Of a stretch of DNA of 64,000 bases, positions 42,097-50,458 are shown in pieces. Every line of letters starts with the position of its first letter. The stretch's first letter is position 1. Source of the stretch: Desulfobulbaceae bacterium. Lineage in GTDB: Bacteria > Desulfobacterota > Desulfobulbia > Desulfobulbales > Desulfocapsaceae. Both the position numbers and the translations under genes were made by a program. A model generated the notes under the pieces. That model made no database searches. It saw nothing but the letters and a program-made list of their open reading frames with translations, and was not told the origin of the DNA. Location: assembly GCA_024636345.1 (NCBI GenBank), contig JAGXHG010000007.1, forward strand, positions 62,001 to 126,000. Direction: 5' to 3'.

Positions 42097-42402
42097 CTCG
42101 TATTTTTCACAAAGATCTTTCCGAGAAGTTGGGAAATTCAAAGGGGCATCAATGGAGTCGGAATTGACTTATGGGTGTTTGCGATAAGCATTACGACTCC
42201 AGCCCTTACCACACCTCCTTGCCCAATGTGCCCCCGGATGTTCTTGGAACTCTGTTTTATATCAGCTTGTTAACGTAGGTTCAACAGTTCGTTGCGGTAT
42301 TGATAAGTCTTGCCGGATAATTTTTCCGTAGAAAAAGTGTTGATAAATGGGTGTAGGATTGACCTGTTTTGAATTCAACTTCAACCTGGCCGAGAAACGT
42401 GT
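42097..42402. other. Intergenic region between convergent dodecin and CHASE4 sensor genes
   Basis: 306 bases between two converging genes with no open frame, RNA or clear terminator hairpin that I could support. Confidence 0.35.
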
Positions 42403-43863
42403 TTATTTCAGTTTGTCCAGATCAAGAAAATCGCCATACAGGTTTTTAGCGCAGTCTGGACAGATACTATGACTGAACTGGACATCGGAACGCGTACTTA
42501 GATATGCTTCAATCTGGTTCCAATAACCCTTGTCGTCGCGGATCTTTTTGCAGGCCGCACAGATCGGCAGAAATCCACTTAATGTCTTCACCTGGGCCAG
42601 GGCTTCCTGGAGTTCCGCAATAAGGTCTTCCCTTTCTTTTTCCAGCGTTTTACGTTCGGTAATTTCTTCCTGCAGCTGGGTATTGGTAGTTCCTATTTCC
42701 TTGTTTTGCTTGGCAAGAGTGCAGTTCGACTTATCCAGTTCCGTTGCACATTGTGCGAGGGTGGCAAGCATGGCGTTGATGGAAGCTCCCAGATGCCTGG
42801 TCTCAAGAGGTCCGCCTTCGATGACCCTGACATTGGGATCAGATTGAGAGCCGATGAGCGACACTGATTGAATCAGATGCATGACGGGTGCCACCACCTG
42901 CAGCTCAAGGATAAGAGCTACAACCAGGCAAATCACAATGCTGATCAACAATAGGAGCCAATGTAAGGTACTTTCCGTCTGCAGACCCAGCTGATAAATA
43001 CTCCGCTCCAGTTTGGCTTCCAGAAGCAGGAGAGGCTGGCCGGAGATATCATTGATCTGCATGAAGGCAGCAATAGAAGCTCTACCATTGCTCTGGACGG
43101 CCAGTTTCTCGCCGGTTTGCTGCATGGTCTGCAGTATCTCTCTTTGTTGTGAAGTCGACTGCGCCAGTGGCAGTGGGAGAATGGTCAAAATGATCTGCTG
43201 GCTTTCAGCAATATGTCTCACTTCCTCGTCATCAAGATACCGTCCGAAGATAAGCGCCCCGCGTACCGGACCCTGCTGCTCGCTGGTCAGGATCGGCCGA
43301 GAGGTGAAGAGCATTGCCCCTTGGGGAAACTGAACAAGACCCTTGTGAAGGCTTTTTGCGTCTTTGTGGATGAACAACTCTTGATGACTCTCCAGGTAGG
43401 CAATGAATTCTTTTGGCGGCGCTATTTTTTTACCAAGATTCTTGTCAAAAACATTCAGGGATACAGGTTTGCCCTCGCGGTCAAAAAAACCCAAGAAATC
43501 GAGTTTCATACTGGTAAACGTTTCATCAGTCAGGTTTGAGGCAATGAACTCCGGGGACCCGGTTTCGATAAAAGAATAAACATCGTCCCACCAGGCCCAG
43601 TCCCGGTTAATGGTATCAAGCAGCTCAAGTCTGGACTGAATTGCGTTGTTAACTTCTCTCAGGCTGTGCTTGGCGCTATGAACTTCCAGTTCCTGAAAAC
43701 TCTCCATCAGGACGAACTTGGAAACCGTGTGCAAGAGGAAAAAGGATGCAAGAAAGGTGCAGAACAGGATAAAAAGGGTTTTGTAGCGGATTGAATCGAA
43801 GATGAACGATAATCTCGTAAGCCAGTTTTTCTGGCCATCAGGTGAGAGGAAAGAGTTTTTCAT
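42403..43863 (-). CDS. CHASE4 membrane sensor with C-terminal Cys module and no kinase output
   Basis: 486 residues. TM1 (about 30-50), then a periplasmic CHASE4 domain with its DWAWWDDVYSFIE motif, TM2 (about 305-325), a HAMP-like stretch, a long coiled coil (TTNTQLQEEITERKTLEKEREDL) and a final module FLPICAACKKIRDDKGYWNQI ... HSICPDCAKNLYG. That Cys4 module usually trails kinases or receivers in Desulfo-type bacteria. Here the histidine-kinase, GGDEF or methyl-accepting part is missing, so the output is unknown; it may signal through a partner. Confidence 0.82.
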   Translation of the reverse strand: MKNSFLSPDGQKNWLTRLSFIFDSIRYKTLFILFCTFLASFFLLHTVSKFVLMESFQELEVHSAKHSLREVNNAIQSRLELLDTINRDWAWWDDVYSFIETGSPEFIASNLTDETFTSMKLDFLGFFDREGKPVSLNVFDKNLGKKIAPPKEFIAYLESHQELFIHKDAKSLHKGLVQFPQGAMLFTSRPILTSEQQGPVRGALIFGRYLDDEEVRHIAESQQIILTILPLPLAQSTSQQREILQTMQQTGEKLAVQSNGRASIAAFMQINDISGQPLLLLEAKLERSIYQLGLQTESTLHWLLLLISIVICLVVALILELQVVAPVMHLIQSVSLIGSQSDPNVRVIEGGPLETRHLGASINAMLATLAQCATELDKSNCTLAKQNKEIGTTNTQLQEEITERKTLEKEREDLIAELQEALAQVKTLSGFLPICAACKKIRDDKGYWNQIEAYLSTRSDVQFSHSICPDCAKNLYGDFLDLDKLK

Positions 43864-44233
43864 GGCAGTTATCCCCCGAGATAAACGGCTGATTCAATCT
43901 ATCTATAAGATTGCATTCGGAAACTCTTTGGGCTGGCACTCAATCGAAAGAGCAGTGGCTTGATTAACTCCTGTAAGCCAAGCGTTCATATTAAAGTAAT
44001 AAATAAAGTCTCTCTTTAATACGTTATCATATCCATCATTTGCAATTCAAGGTGAACCGTTGAAATTAAGGGGACATTCGTGATAAGATTTTTCAACGAT
44101 TAAATAGATATTTTCCCTCGGCCTGCCAGTGTCGTTGTGAAAATATGAAATCATTAACTTGTGTGAATAGTTGTTAAGTTGCACAGTTTATTTCTTGATT
44201 GGCCCAAAGAAAAGGTGAGAATGGAAGAGACAG
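43864..44233. other. Divergent intergenic region CHASE4 sensor / pirin
   Basis: 370 AT-rich bases holding the promoters of two divergent genes. No gene, RNA or repeat recognised. Confidence 0.35.
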
Positions 44234-44980
44234 ATGATAGAAATAATCAAGGCTGACAGGCGTCATTTCTCTGATTTCGGGTGGCTGAAGACATTCTGGC
44301 TCTTCTCCTTTTCCAGCTATTTTGATCCGCACAACATTCAGTTTGGATCCCTGCGCGTGTTCAATGACGATATCGTTGCGCCGGGGATGGGTTTCCCGAC
44401 TCACCCGCACGAGGAAATGGAGATTGTGACCATCGTCCTTGACGGCGAGATGACCCATGGAGACAGCATGGGGAATAAGGCCGTGATCAGGGCTGGTGAT
44501 GTGCAGCGCATGTCGGCGGGCACCGGGCTGACCCATTCTGAATTCAATATGGCCGAGAGGCCTGTCCATTTCTACCAGATCTGGATTTTCCCGGACCAAA
44601 AAGGTCTGGCTCCTACATATGACCAGAAGACCTATGCAGCCTCGGACTGGCAGAATTGCCTTTTTCCCGTGGCGTCCGGCCAGAACATCTCCGGGGCAGT
44701 TACATTTCATACGGATGCCACCATCTATCGCTGTAGTCTAGAGATGGGAAAAAAAGTTACCCACCAGGCCATTGCCGGGCGTCGGATTTTTATGTACCTG
44801 ATCGACGGTAATCTCTCGGTTAATGGTCATGTACTGGTTGCCAAGGACCAGGCGCGGATTGACATTCATGAGCCACTGGTTATAAAGGCTCAAGAGCGCT
44901 CTGACTTTATTTTGATTGATGTCCCCTCAGGTACAGGATTTGGATACAGCCAGGATATATTGAAAGGACGGAGTAGATAG
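44234..44980 (+). CDS. Pirin-family bicupin (YhhW-like quercetinase)
   Basis: 248 residues. The N-terminal cupin shows H57 and H59 in THPHEEMEI, and H101 and E103 in GLTHSEFN, the metal ligands at the same numbers as in E. coli YhhW. The second cupin lacks them. YhhW-type pirins have quercetin dioxygenase activity in vitro; the physiological substrate is unknown. In an anaerobe an oxygenase role is doubtful and a redox or regulatory role is possible. Confidence 0.9.
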   Translation: MIEIIKADRRHFSDFGWLKTFWLFSFSSYFDPHNIQFGSLRVFNDDIVAPGMGFPTHPHEEMEIVTIVLDGEMTHGDSMGNKAVIRAGDVQRMSAGTGLTHSEFNMAERPVHFYQIWIFPDQKGLAPTYDQKTYAASDWQNCLFPVASGQNISGAVTFHTDATIYRCSLEMGKKVTHQAIAGRRIFMYLIDGNLSVNGHVLVAKDQARIDIHEPLVIKAQERSDFILIDVPSGTGFGYSQDILKGRSR

Positions 44981-45030
44981 CAGCCAACAACAGGGCTGGC
45001 CGGTTATCTCAGTTATAAGGATGAAGATCG

Positions 45031-45261
45031 ATGAAAAGCATATTATCTGTAGTTGATCAATTAAATTGGGGGGTGGTTATAGTAATGTGTGCAACCCTCG
45101 GGCTTGCTCCCTTTTCACCTCCCCATATTGTCGAAAAGTTATCAATGCTGATACGGGGAAACTTAATCAAGCCTTTGGATTGGTTTGACTTGCTCTTGCA
45201 TGGTGTCCCGTGGATTCTTTTAATCTTAAAAATAATGGTATCTGTTATCAAAGGGAAATAA
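45031..45261 (+). CDS. Small two-helix membrane protein
   Basis: 76 residues with two hydrophobic helices (WGVVIVMCATLGLAPF and LLHGVPWILLILKIMVSVI) joined by PHIVEKLSMLIRGNLIKPLDWFDLL. Similar short proteins are often labelled 'RND transporter' in databases, but they are far too small to be one. I know no function. AAGGA precedes the ATG. It lies 21 nt before the DNA-repair-like gene and may be co-transcribed. Confidence 0.72.
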   Translation: MKSILSVVDQLNWGVVIVMCATLGLAPFSPPHIVEKLSMLIRGNLIKPLDWFDLLLHGVPWILLILKIMVSVIKGK

Positions 45262-45281
45262 ACACTTGGGAAGAGGACTCA

Positions 45282-45986
45282 ATGCGCATTTGGGATATAA
45301 ATCCTGGATATTTGAATCGCCAAAGCCTGCTTGGAGAACATCGTGAGCTTCATGGAATCGTATCGATCATTGTTAATGGCAAGAAGGGATATGCTAACCA
45401 CCCTGAGACCATTCGCTGGGTCGGTTATGGTTGGTCACTGAGGAAGCGCCACCAGTTGCTTGCAGCCGAAATGTCCCTGCGAGGCTTTCATGAAAAATCC
45501 CCTGTGCTGACCCGTACCAATAAAGGCGTGTGGCCGGAAGTCTATATTGATGAACCTGCCCATCAATTTCAACTCCTGGAAACGAAATATAAAAATAAAG
45601 AGCAGGGTCGCATTCCTCTGCCTGAAAACGCGCAGCAACTATGGAGTCATCACAAATATTCCGTATTGGCCCGTGATGTTACGAGGTACAAGATAATTGG
45701 CAGGAATGTCTCAACCATGAAACCCGGTGACGAATTTTCTGAATTGGCCAGGATACTCGCGGAACTGCTCAGAGAGCAGCCTACTGCCGGTGGAATCAGG
45801 AACGCCTTGCAACATATGTGGGGATACGTATCTGATCATTCTAACAAGTTAAGACGTGACCTTGAGTCGTGGTCATTAAAGAAATTATTTGGTGAAACGC
45901 AACGACTCTCTTTGACAGCCAAAGAATCATATCTGATTTCGTCAACTGCCTTGAGCGAACTCAAGGTGTGGATACCAGATACATAA
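45282..45986 (+). CDS. Pyrimidine-dimer glycosylase-like domain fused to DUF1722 (YbgA-like)
   Basis: 234 residues from the ATG at 45282 with GAGG upstream. Residues 1-80 (MRIWDINPGYLNRQSLLGEH, KKGYANHPETIRWVGYG, LRKRHQLLAAEMSLRGFHE) resemble the T4 endonuclease V-like Pyr_excise family, with the conserved RExxx-type helix and HPET segment. From about 120 the KYSVLARDVTRYKIIGR start and LREQPTAGGIRNALQHMWGY end match DUF1722, found in E. coli YbgA beside photolyase. Both halves point to UV-lesion handling, but the pairing and any activity are inference. Confidence 0.78.
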   Translation: MRIWDINPGYLNRQSLLGEHRELHGIVSIIVNGKKGYANHPETIRWVGYGWSLRKRHQLLAAEMSLRGFHEKSPVLTRTNKGVWPEVYIDEPAHQFQLLETKYKNKEQGRIPLPENAQQLWSHHKYSVLARDVTRYKIIGRNVSTMKPGDEFSELARILAELLREQPTAGGIRNALQHMWGYVSDHSNKLRRDLESWSLKKLFGETQRLSLTAKESYLISSTALSELKVWIPDT

Positions 45987-46067
45987 GAAATAGTTCAAGC
46001 GTGTCTCAAGGTTAAAACGCGGACGGTCGCGCAACTCTCATTTTATTCTCTAAAAAAAAGCGGTCAT

Positions 46068-46565
46068 ATGAAAATTGTTTTTGTCATCATGTCCCTCTTT
46101 ATCGTCGCCGGTGTTTTCTTGCTCTTCATTCTTGGGGGCATTTCCAGGTCAGGAAAAGCTCCGGGTCTGATTGCAGGAAGGCTGGCGAAATGCCCTGATA
46201 CACCTAATTGCCTCTGCAGTGAGCAAAAAGATGATGCCAATCATTTCATTAGTCCGATTATTCTTCCTCAAAACATCACGTTTGATCCTTTACCTATTCT
46301 GAAAAATGCGGTGAGAGATATGGGCGGGACTATTGGGACTGAAAGTGTCCATTACTTCGCGGCTACCTTTTCGTCGGCCATTTTTGGATTTATGGATGAT
46401 TTAGAAGTGAGGATTGATTCGACACAAAAAATGATCCATATTCGCTCAGCTTCGAGAGTCGGTTATGGCGATGCGGGTGTCAATAAGAAGAGAATTGAAT
46501 TACTCAAAAAACTCTATGCCCAGAAAGTCTCAGAGGCTGACCACTCACTCAAGGCGATACCATAA
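46068..46565 (+). CDS. DUF1499 family membrane-anchored protein
   Basis: 165 residues. An N-terminal hydrophobic anchor (IVFVIMSLFIVAGVFLLFIL) is followed by the DUF1499 hallmarks: RLAKCPDTPNCLCSEQ, ATFSSAIFGFMDDLEVRI and IHIRSASRVGYGDAGVNKKRIE. Function unknown. It is the last gene before copy B of the duplicated unit. Confidence 0.88.
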   Translation: MKIVFVIMSLFIVAGVFLLFILGGISRSGKAPGLIAGRLAKCPDTPNCLCSEQKDDANHFISPIILPQNITFDPLPILKNAVRDMGGTIGTESVHYFAATFSSAIFGFMDDLEVRIDSTQKMIHIRSASRVGYGDAGVNKKRIELLKKLYAQKVSEADHSLKAIP

Positions 46566-47065
46566 TGCTTGCGTATTCTGTTGTGTGCTCATCCACCTAC
46601 CCACTCCCCAGTTCATCATCCAAGAGTTGTTCGATGCTCTTATGGAGCTGTGAAGAATTCCATCTCTAGTAAAATTAGACCTTTCAGAAACCAATTTACA
46701 TGGAGTGATCAATGGCATCTCATTGCTTCTGCAATGAGATATGAAATGGGTATGATCTGCATAGAAAGTTTCGATGAGATCTCTTTGACTTTCTGTATTA
46801 TTTAACATAAACTCGAAATAAGTAGATTGATAATAAAGGAAAGCGAGTAGCAGTAGTTGCAGCACCTTTATGTACGGTAAAAAGTGTATTCAGCTCTGCT
46901 TCATAAGAGACACCAGTACCAAATTTAAAGGTTAAACGTGCGTAACATGTCACTCAACCGGTGCGAGTCCTTCGTGCCGGTTATCGTAGGTGTCAGACCT
47001 GGCCACTGAACGGGTTGCAATGACCATGGGTGTAGTATCCAAACAATCCATCATAGGAGTAAATC
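46566..47065. other. Non-coding stretch upstream of the second Asp/Gln-rich protein gene
   Basis: From about 46.59 kb the sequence aligns with 37.21-37.95 kb, without the 148-bp insert present there. No gene supported. It ends in the structured leader annotated separately. Confidence 0.5.
46960..47065 (+). ncRNA. Conserved structured leader, copy B
   Basis: Almost identical to 37850-37955, with the same GGTGCGAG / TTCGTGCC hairpin (46960-46978) and the same distance to the AGGAG-ATG start. The second hairpin keeps pairing through a C-to-T change (G-C to G-U). Confidence 0.5.
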
Positions 47066-47536
47066 ATGAAACGAAAAACGTTAGTGCTTTCTGCTTTGGT
47101 AGGTGTCATGTCATTATCATCTGCCGGGTTCATACTGGCAGCTGACCAGGATCAAATCAAGGACCAGATCAAGCTTCAAACCCAAGACAAACTTCAAACG
47201 CCGGATCAGGATCGTGCACAGGACAGACTGCAGACGCAAGACCGTGATCAGATATACGGCAGTCAGCTCATGACCCAACAAGAACGAGCAGAATTTCGTG
47301 CCAAAATGCGTTCTGCGAATAACGATATGGAACGAGAACAGGTTCGCAATGAACATCACCTGCGCATGCAAGAGCGAGCTAAGGAACAGGGTGTGATCCT
47401 CCCCCAAGAGCCACCTGTCAGAGGGGGGATGATGGGAACCGGTAGTGGAATGGGAACCGGTAGTGGAATGGGAACCGGTGGTGGAATGGGATCGGGTGGA
47501 GGTGGAATGGGGTCCGGTGGTGGCGGTGGGCGCTGA
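47066..47536 (+). CDS. Secreted Asp/Gln- and Gly-rich protein, copy B
   Basis: 156 residues; the signal peptide is nearly identical to copy A. A short DQ-rich stretch (residues 27-62) is followed by a helical module YGSQLMTQQERAEFRAKM ... EREQVRNEHHLRMQERAKEQ (about 64-115) that I have seen in many small periplasmic proteins of Proteobacteria, then LPQEPP and a Gly/Met-rich tail (GMGTGSGMGTGGGMGSGG). Copy A has lost this helical module. The role is unknown; the acidic and His/Met content would suit a periplasmic metal-handling or chaperone-like protein. Confidence 0.78.
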   Translation: MKRKTLVLSALVGVMSLSSAGFILAADQDQIKDQIKLQTQDKLQTPDQDRAQDRLQTQDRDQIYGSQLMTQQERAEFRAKMRSANNDMEREQVRNEHHLRMQERAKEQGVILPQEPPVRGGMMGTGSGMGTGSGMGTGGGMGSGGGGMGSGGGGGR

Positions 47537-47677
47537 TCCGTACTGAAAAAGAGTGATTCAGGGTCGGGCTTGATACCCATGTTTTATCTGCAGGGCCAAG
47601 GTAACGTATCAATTCATCGTTAGTTTCTGAGCCTGAGTCCTGCGAGAGGTAAGGGTGACTTCCCACTCGCAGATGAC
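47537..47677 (+). other. Trailer region of copy B
   Basis: Non-coding, matching the start of the copy A trailer (TGATCC-TACTGAA, GATACCCATGTT and others) at intervals. Confidence 0.45.
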
Positions 47678-47742
47678 GACGGTTGTTAAGGCTGTGAGCT
47701 TTCTTTAGTAGGTATCCACAAGGCTTGGCTTTACCAGCCGTC
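47678..47742 (+). ncRNA. Conserved hairpin-bounded trailer element, copy B
   Basis: GACGGTTG pairs with CAGCCGTC over 49 nt, and an inner GGC-T-TGG / CCA-GCC bulged hairpin closes a 5-nt loop. Same arrangement as at 38516-38580. Confidence 0.45.
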
Positions 47743-47755
47743 ACTGTCAGCAGTA

Positions 47756-48132
47756 CTTGTTTCATTCAGTGGTGTTATATTAATATTTTCGAAGCTCCTT
47801 TTCGTTTCTTCACTGAGTCCGGCACATTTTCCAACTGCTCAAGCAGATCACGGGACCACTTCGTATTATCACAGTCATTTTTTTCTTTTTTGTAGAGGGA
47901 AGTATCTTCAGCTCCCCTGCATGGGGATTTTGAGAAAGTTGTATATTGTTCCGTAAAAATATTTTCCCCCCCTCGTCCCAACCGACAGAAGTAGACTCAC
48001 CAGAAATCCACACCGAGACATCTTATGACTGGCTGCCAGCTCACCCTGTATGATGAGCTGGCCCTTTGATTGTGTTAATGTGGTAGACGATAGATTTCTT
48101 GTGAATGTGGGATATATACCATCGATATAAAC
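47756..48132. other. Intergenic stretch with a doubtful short frame
   Basis: A reverse-strand frame (47775-47981) contains KWSRDLLEQLENVPDSVKKR, which faintly recalls the C-terminal helical motif of protochlorophyllide-reductase-like proteins, but it has no good start or ribosome site. It may be a gene remnant. Otherwise nothing is seen. Confidence 0.3.
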
Positions 48133-48405
48133 TTAAAGCCTGGGATCACTATTTCCAGGCCCGCCGCAGGATGGGTCGTAGCAGGTTACATTCTTAAAAT
48201 CGCAGATCTCTCCACATCCCGGACATTTTTCAGGAGGATTTGCAGCCTGTAAGGTCCTGCCACAATTTCCACATTTCCAGTATGGGTCGGAAGCTGCAGT
48301 TGTAAACGAACCATGGGGTGAATAGCCGCAATGGCCACAGATGGTCAGGATATCCTTATAATCCTTGCCGCACTCTTCACACTTGCCCTGTTTTATCTCA
48401 CTCAT
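48133..48405 (-). CDS. Small multi-Cys zinc-ribbon / rubredoxin-like protein
   Basis: 90 residues with five Cys pairs: CEECGKD, CGHCGY, CGNCGR, CPGCGE and later CYDPSCGG. The spacing suits two zinc ribbons or rubredoxin-like knuckles plus a distinctive C-terminal CDFKNVTCYDPSCGG. There is no signal peptide. Likely a cytoplasmic metal-binding or electron-transfer protein; function unknown. ATG with AGGAG (reverse strand). Confidence 0.75.
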   Translation of the reverse strand: MSEIKQGKCEECGKDYKDILTICGHCGYSPHGSFTTAASDPYWKCGNCGRTLQAANPPEKCPGCGEICDFKNVTCYDPSCGGPGNSDPRL

Positions 48406-48706
48406 AAAAAGACTCCTTTGCGTCAGGTGTTAATTAAAGTATGACGGAATGTCACAAGAAGGCAGTAGGGGAGAGGTATATTCAAATCATCATGAGATGA
48501 TACAAGTCTCTCTTATATTATGGTAAGCACCCACCTTCATTTCATATTGAATCATAGTGAAATTAAAATAGCAATGTGCAACGGGGGATGATAATCAGTG
48601 AAGAATTTTGATAATCCTCGAAAAGAGGTTTCACGATACCGATTGGTCAAGTGATTCTGTGGGGAGAAATAAAACATCCCTATAGGCTCATGACAAAAAT
48701 GAGAAT
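48406..48706. other. Divergent intergenic region zinc-ribbon gene / FAD protein gene
   Basis: 301 AT-rich bases, presumably with both promoters. No gene, RNA or repeat recognised. Confidence 0.35.
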
Positions 48707-50296
48707 TTGGAGCGATTTTTGGACCTGATACTGAACAATTTACATATTCCCATTGAACAAGACGGGATGGATGCCTATCTCCATGCCGCTTCCCAAAAGA
48801 TGGAAACAGGCGCAAGAGATATATTCATCACGAAGATTTTGAGTAAATCCATTGAGTTGGGAAATAGGGAACAGATTTTTTACAAGATTTCCCTTGTTGT
48901 CACTATTGATGACATCTTTGTCAACAAACAGAAGTTCCCGGTTTACATCGCAGAACGACAGGCTGAGAGGAAAAAAACAGACAGCAAGGAGAGGCCTCTC
49001 ATCGTGGGGTTCGGCCCGTCCGGCATGTTTGCGGCCCTTGAACTTATTGATTGGGGGATCAAACCCCTCATCTTTGAACGAGGTAAAAAAATAGAGGAAC
49101 GCTCCCTTGATGTACAACGGTTTATACAAGAGAGGGTGTTGAATCCTGAATCCAATATCCAGTTTGGGGAAGGGGGGGCCGGTTCATACTCGGACGGCAA
49201 GCTCTTTTCCCGGCGAAATAATAATACCAGCTATGTCAATCGAGTCCTGCAGACCTTTATCAAATTCGGGGCGCCAGCTGAAATTGGCTATATCAGCAAG
49301 CCCCATCTGGGCACGGATGTCTTGTGCCGGATCGTTCGCAATATTAGGTTCTATATCCTCGAGCGGGGCGGGGAGATCTTGTATGGCTCCAAGATGACCG
49401 ATCTCCTGATCTCGGAGGACAGGGCCATCGGTATTATCATCAATGGGGAAAAGGAATATCTTGCATCCAGTATCTATATTGCCCTGGGACATTCGGCCCG
49501 CGATACTTTGGCGATGCTCCATGAAAAGGGGGTTGCCCTTGAGCAGCGGCCGATTTCCGTGGGGGTGAGGATTGAGCATCCTGTGGAAACCATTAATCTG
49601 ATGCGTTATGGGCATAAATACCAGGATTTTCCAGGCCTGGGTGCTGCTACCTATTCTTTGAATTACACCAATCGGCAGATTCGGCGGGGGGTCTATACCT
49701 TCTGCATGTGCCCGGGTGGTGAGGTCGTGAATGCCTCATCAGAACCTGGCATGCTGGTGCTTAACGGGATGAGCTATTCACACCGGTCGTCACCATTTTC
49801 TAATGCCGCCCTGGTGGTGAGCTGTCACACGGAAGATTATCCATCAGCCAATCCCCTGGCGGGAGTTGAGTTTCAGAAGGATATTGAGCGCAAGGCCTTT
49901 GCCGCCGGCGGTGGCAGTTGGGCAGTTCCGGCCCAGAATCTGCTGAATTTTTTAGGCGAGGGCGGGGCTGCCAGCCTGCATCAAACCTCCTATAAGATGG
50001 GGGTCGTTCCTGCTGATATGAAGGAGATCTTTCCCGGATTCGTGGTGGAAGAGCTGACGTCCGCCTTTTATAAATGGAGAGATGAGGTCCCCCTTTTTGT
50101 TTCCAGTCAGGCGATCTTGTTGGGGGCGGAAACCAGGACGTCTTCTCCAGTGCGGATCCAACGTAATGAAAAATATGAATCAGTAACTGTCAAAAATCTC
50201 TATCCCATCGGTGAAGGTTCGGGCTATACCGGCGGGATAACCAGTTCTGCCGCCGATGCCATCAGGGCTGTGGAAATACACGTATCGGAAGGATAG
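48707..50296 (+). CDS. Uncharacterised FAD-dependent dehydrogenase (COG2509 type)
   Basis: 529 residues from a TTG, the only start in frame before an upstream stop. A small N-terminal alpha/beta domain (about 1-90) precedes the dinucleotide fold PLIVGFGPSGMFAALELIDWG with FERGKKIEERS. The family-specific NIQFGEGGAGSYSDGKLFSR, IALGHSARDTLAML, CMCPGGEVVNASSEPG and the final GEGSGYTGGITSSAADAIRA are clear. Such proteins are widespread but their substrate is unknown. An ATG at 48690 in another frame (MTKMRIW...) hints that the true N-terminus could be reached by a one-base difference. Confidence 0.85.
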   Translation: MERFLDLILNNLHIPIEQDGMDAYLHAASQKMETGARDIFITKILSKSIELGNREQIFYKISLVVTIDDIFVNKQKFPVYIAERQAERKKTDSKERPLIVGFGPSGMFAALELIDWGIKPLIFERGKKIEERSLDVQRFIQERVLNPESNIQFGEGGAGSYSDGKLFSRRNNNTSYVNRVLQTFIKFGAPAEIGYISKPHLGTDVLCRIVRNIRFYILERGGEILYGSKMTDLLISEDRAIGIIINGEKEYLASSIYIALGHSARDTLAMLHEKGVALEQRPISVGVRIEHPVETINLMRYGHKYQDFPGLGAATYSLNYTNRQIRRGVYTFCMCPGGEVVNASSEPGMLVLNGMSYSHRSSPFSNAALVVSCHTEDYPSANPLAGVEFQKDIERKAFAAGGGSWAVPAQNLLNFLGEGGAASLHQTSYKMGVVPADMKEIFPGFVVEELTSAFYKWRDEVPLFVSSQAILLGAETRTSSPVRIQRNEKYESVTVKNLYPIGEGSGYTGGITSSAADAIRAVEIHVSEG

Positions 50297-50400
50297 CCTT
50301 CTGGACCACGTCGCTTTTTCTGGCTCCTTATTCCCCTTTTTTCACTCTCTAAGCCGCTGTTCAAAAATAACTACTACGATTCATTGTCATTATCGGCATA

Positions 50401-50452
50401 AGGGGCCGTAAAGAAATGGATGAAAAGTATGTGTTATTTCTTAACGGCCCCT
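50401..50452. repeat. Long inverted repeat (17-bp arms, 18-nt loop)
   Basis: AGGGGCCGTAAAGAAAT and ATTTCTTAACGGCCCCT match with one mismatch. It lies between the FAD gene and the DUF2293 gene. The first in-frame ATG of the latter (50420) falls in the loop, so the hairpin may be a terminator, a translational switch, or a tiny mobile element. Confidence 0.65.
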
Positions 50453-50458
50453 AAAATT

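Larger units (their letters stand above)
46590..47755 (+). repeat. Duplicated unit, copy B (pairs with 37215-38590)
   Basis: Direct repeat of leader, gene and trailer. Copy B lacks the 148-bp MITE-like insert and the 48-nt tandem repeats of copy A and carries a longer coding middle, so it is probably nearer the ancestral form. Boundaries are approximate. Confidence 0.75.

Noticed and set aside
47775-47981. Reverse frame with a motif like protochlorophyllide-reductase C-termini
   Set aside because: Too short, no ribosome site, similarity limited to one helix; at most a remnant.
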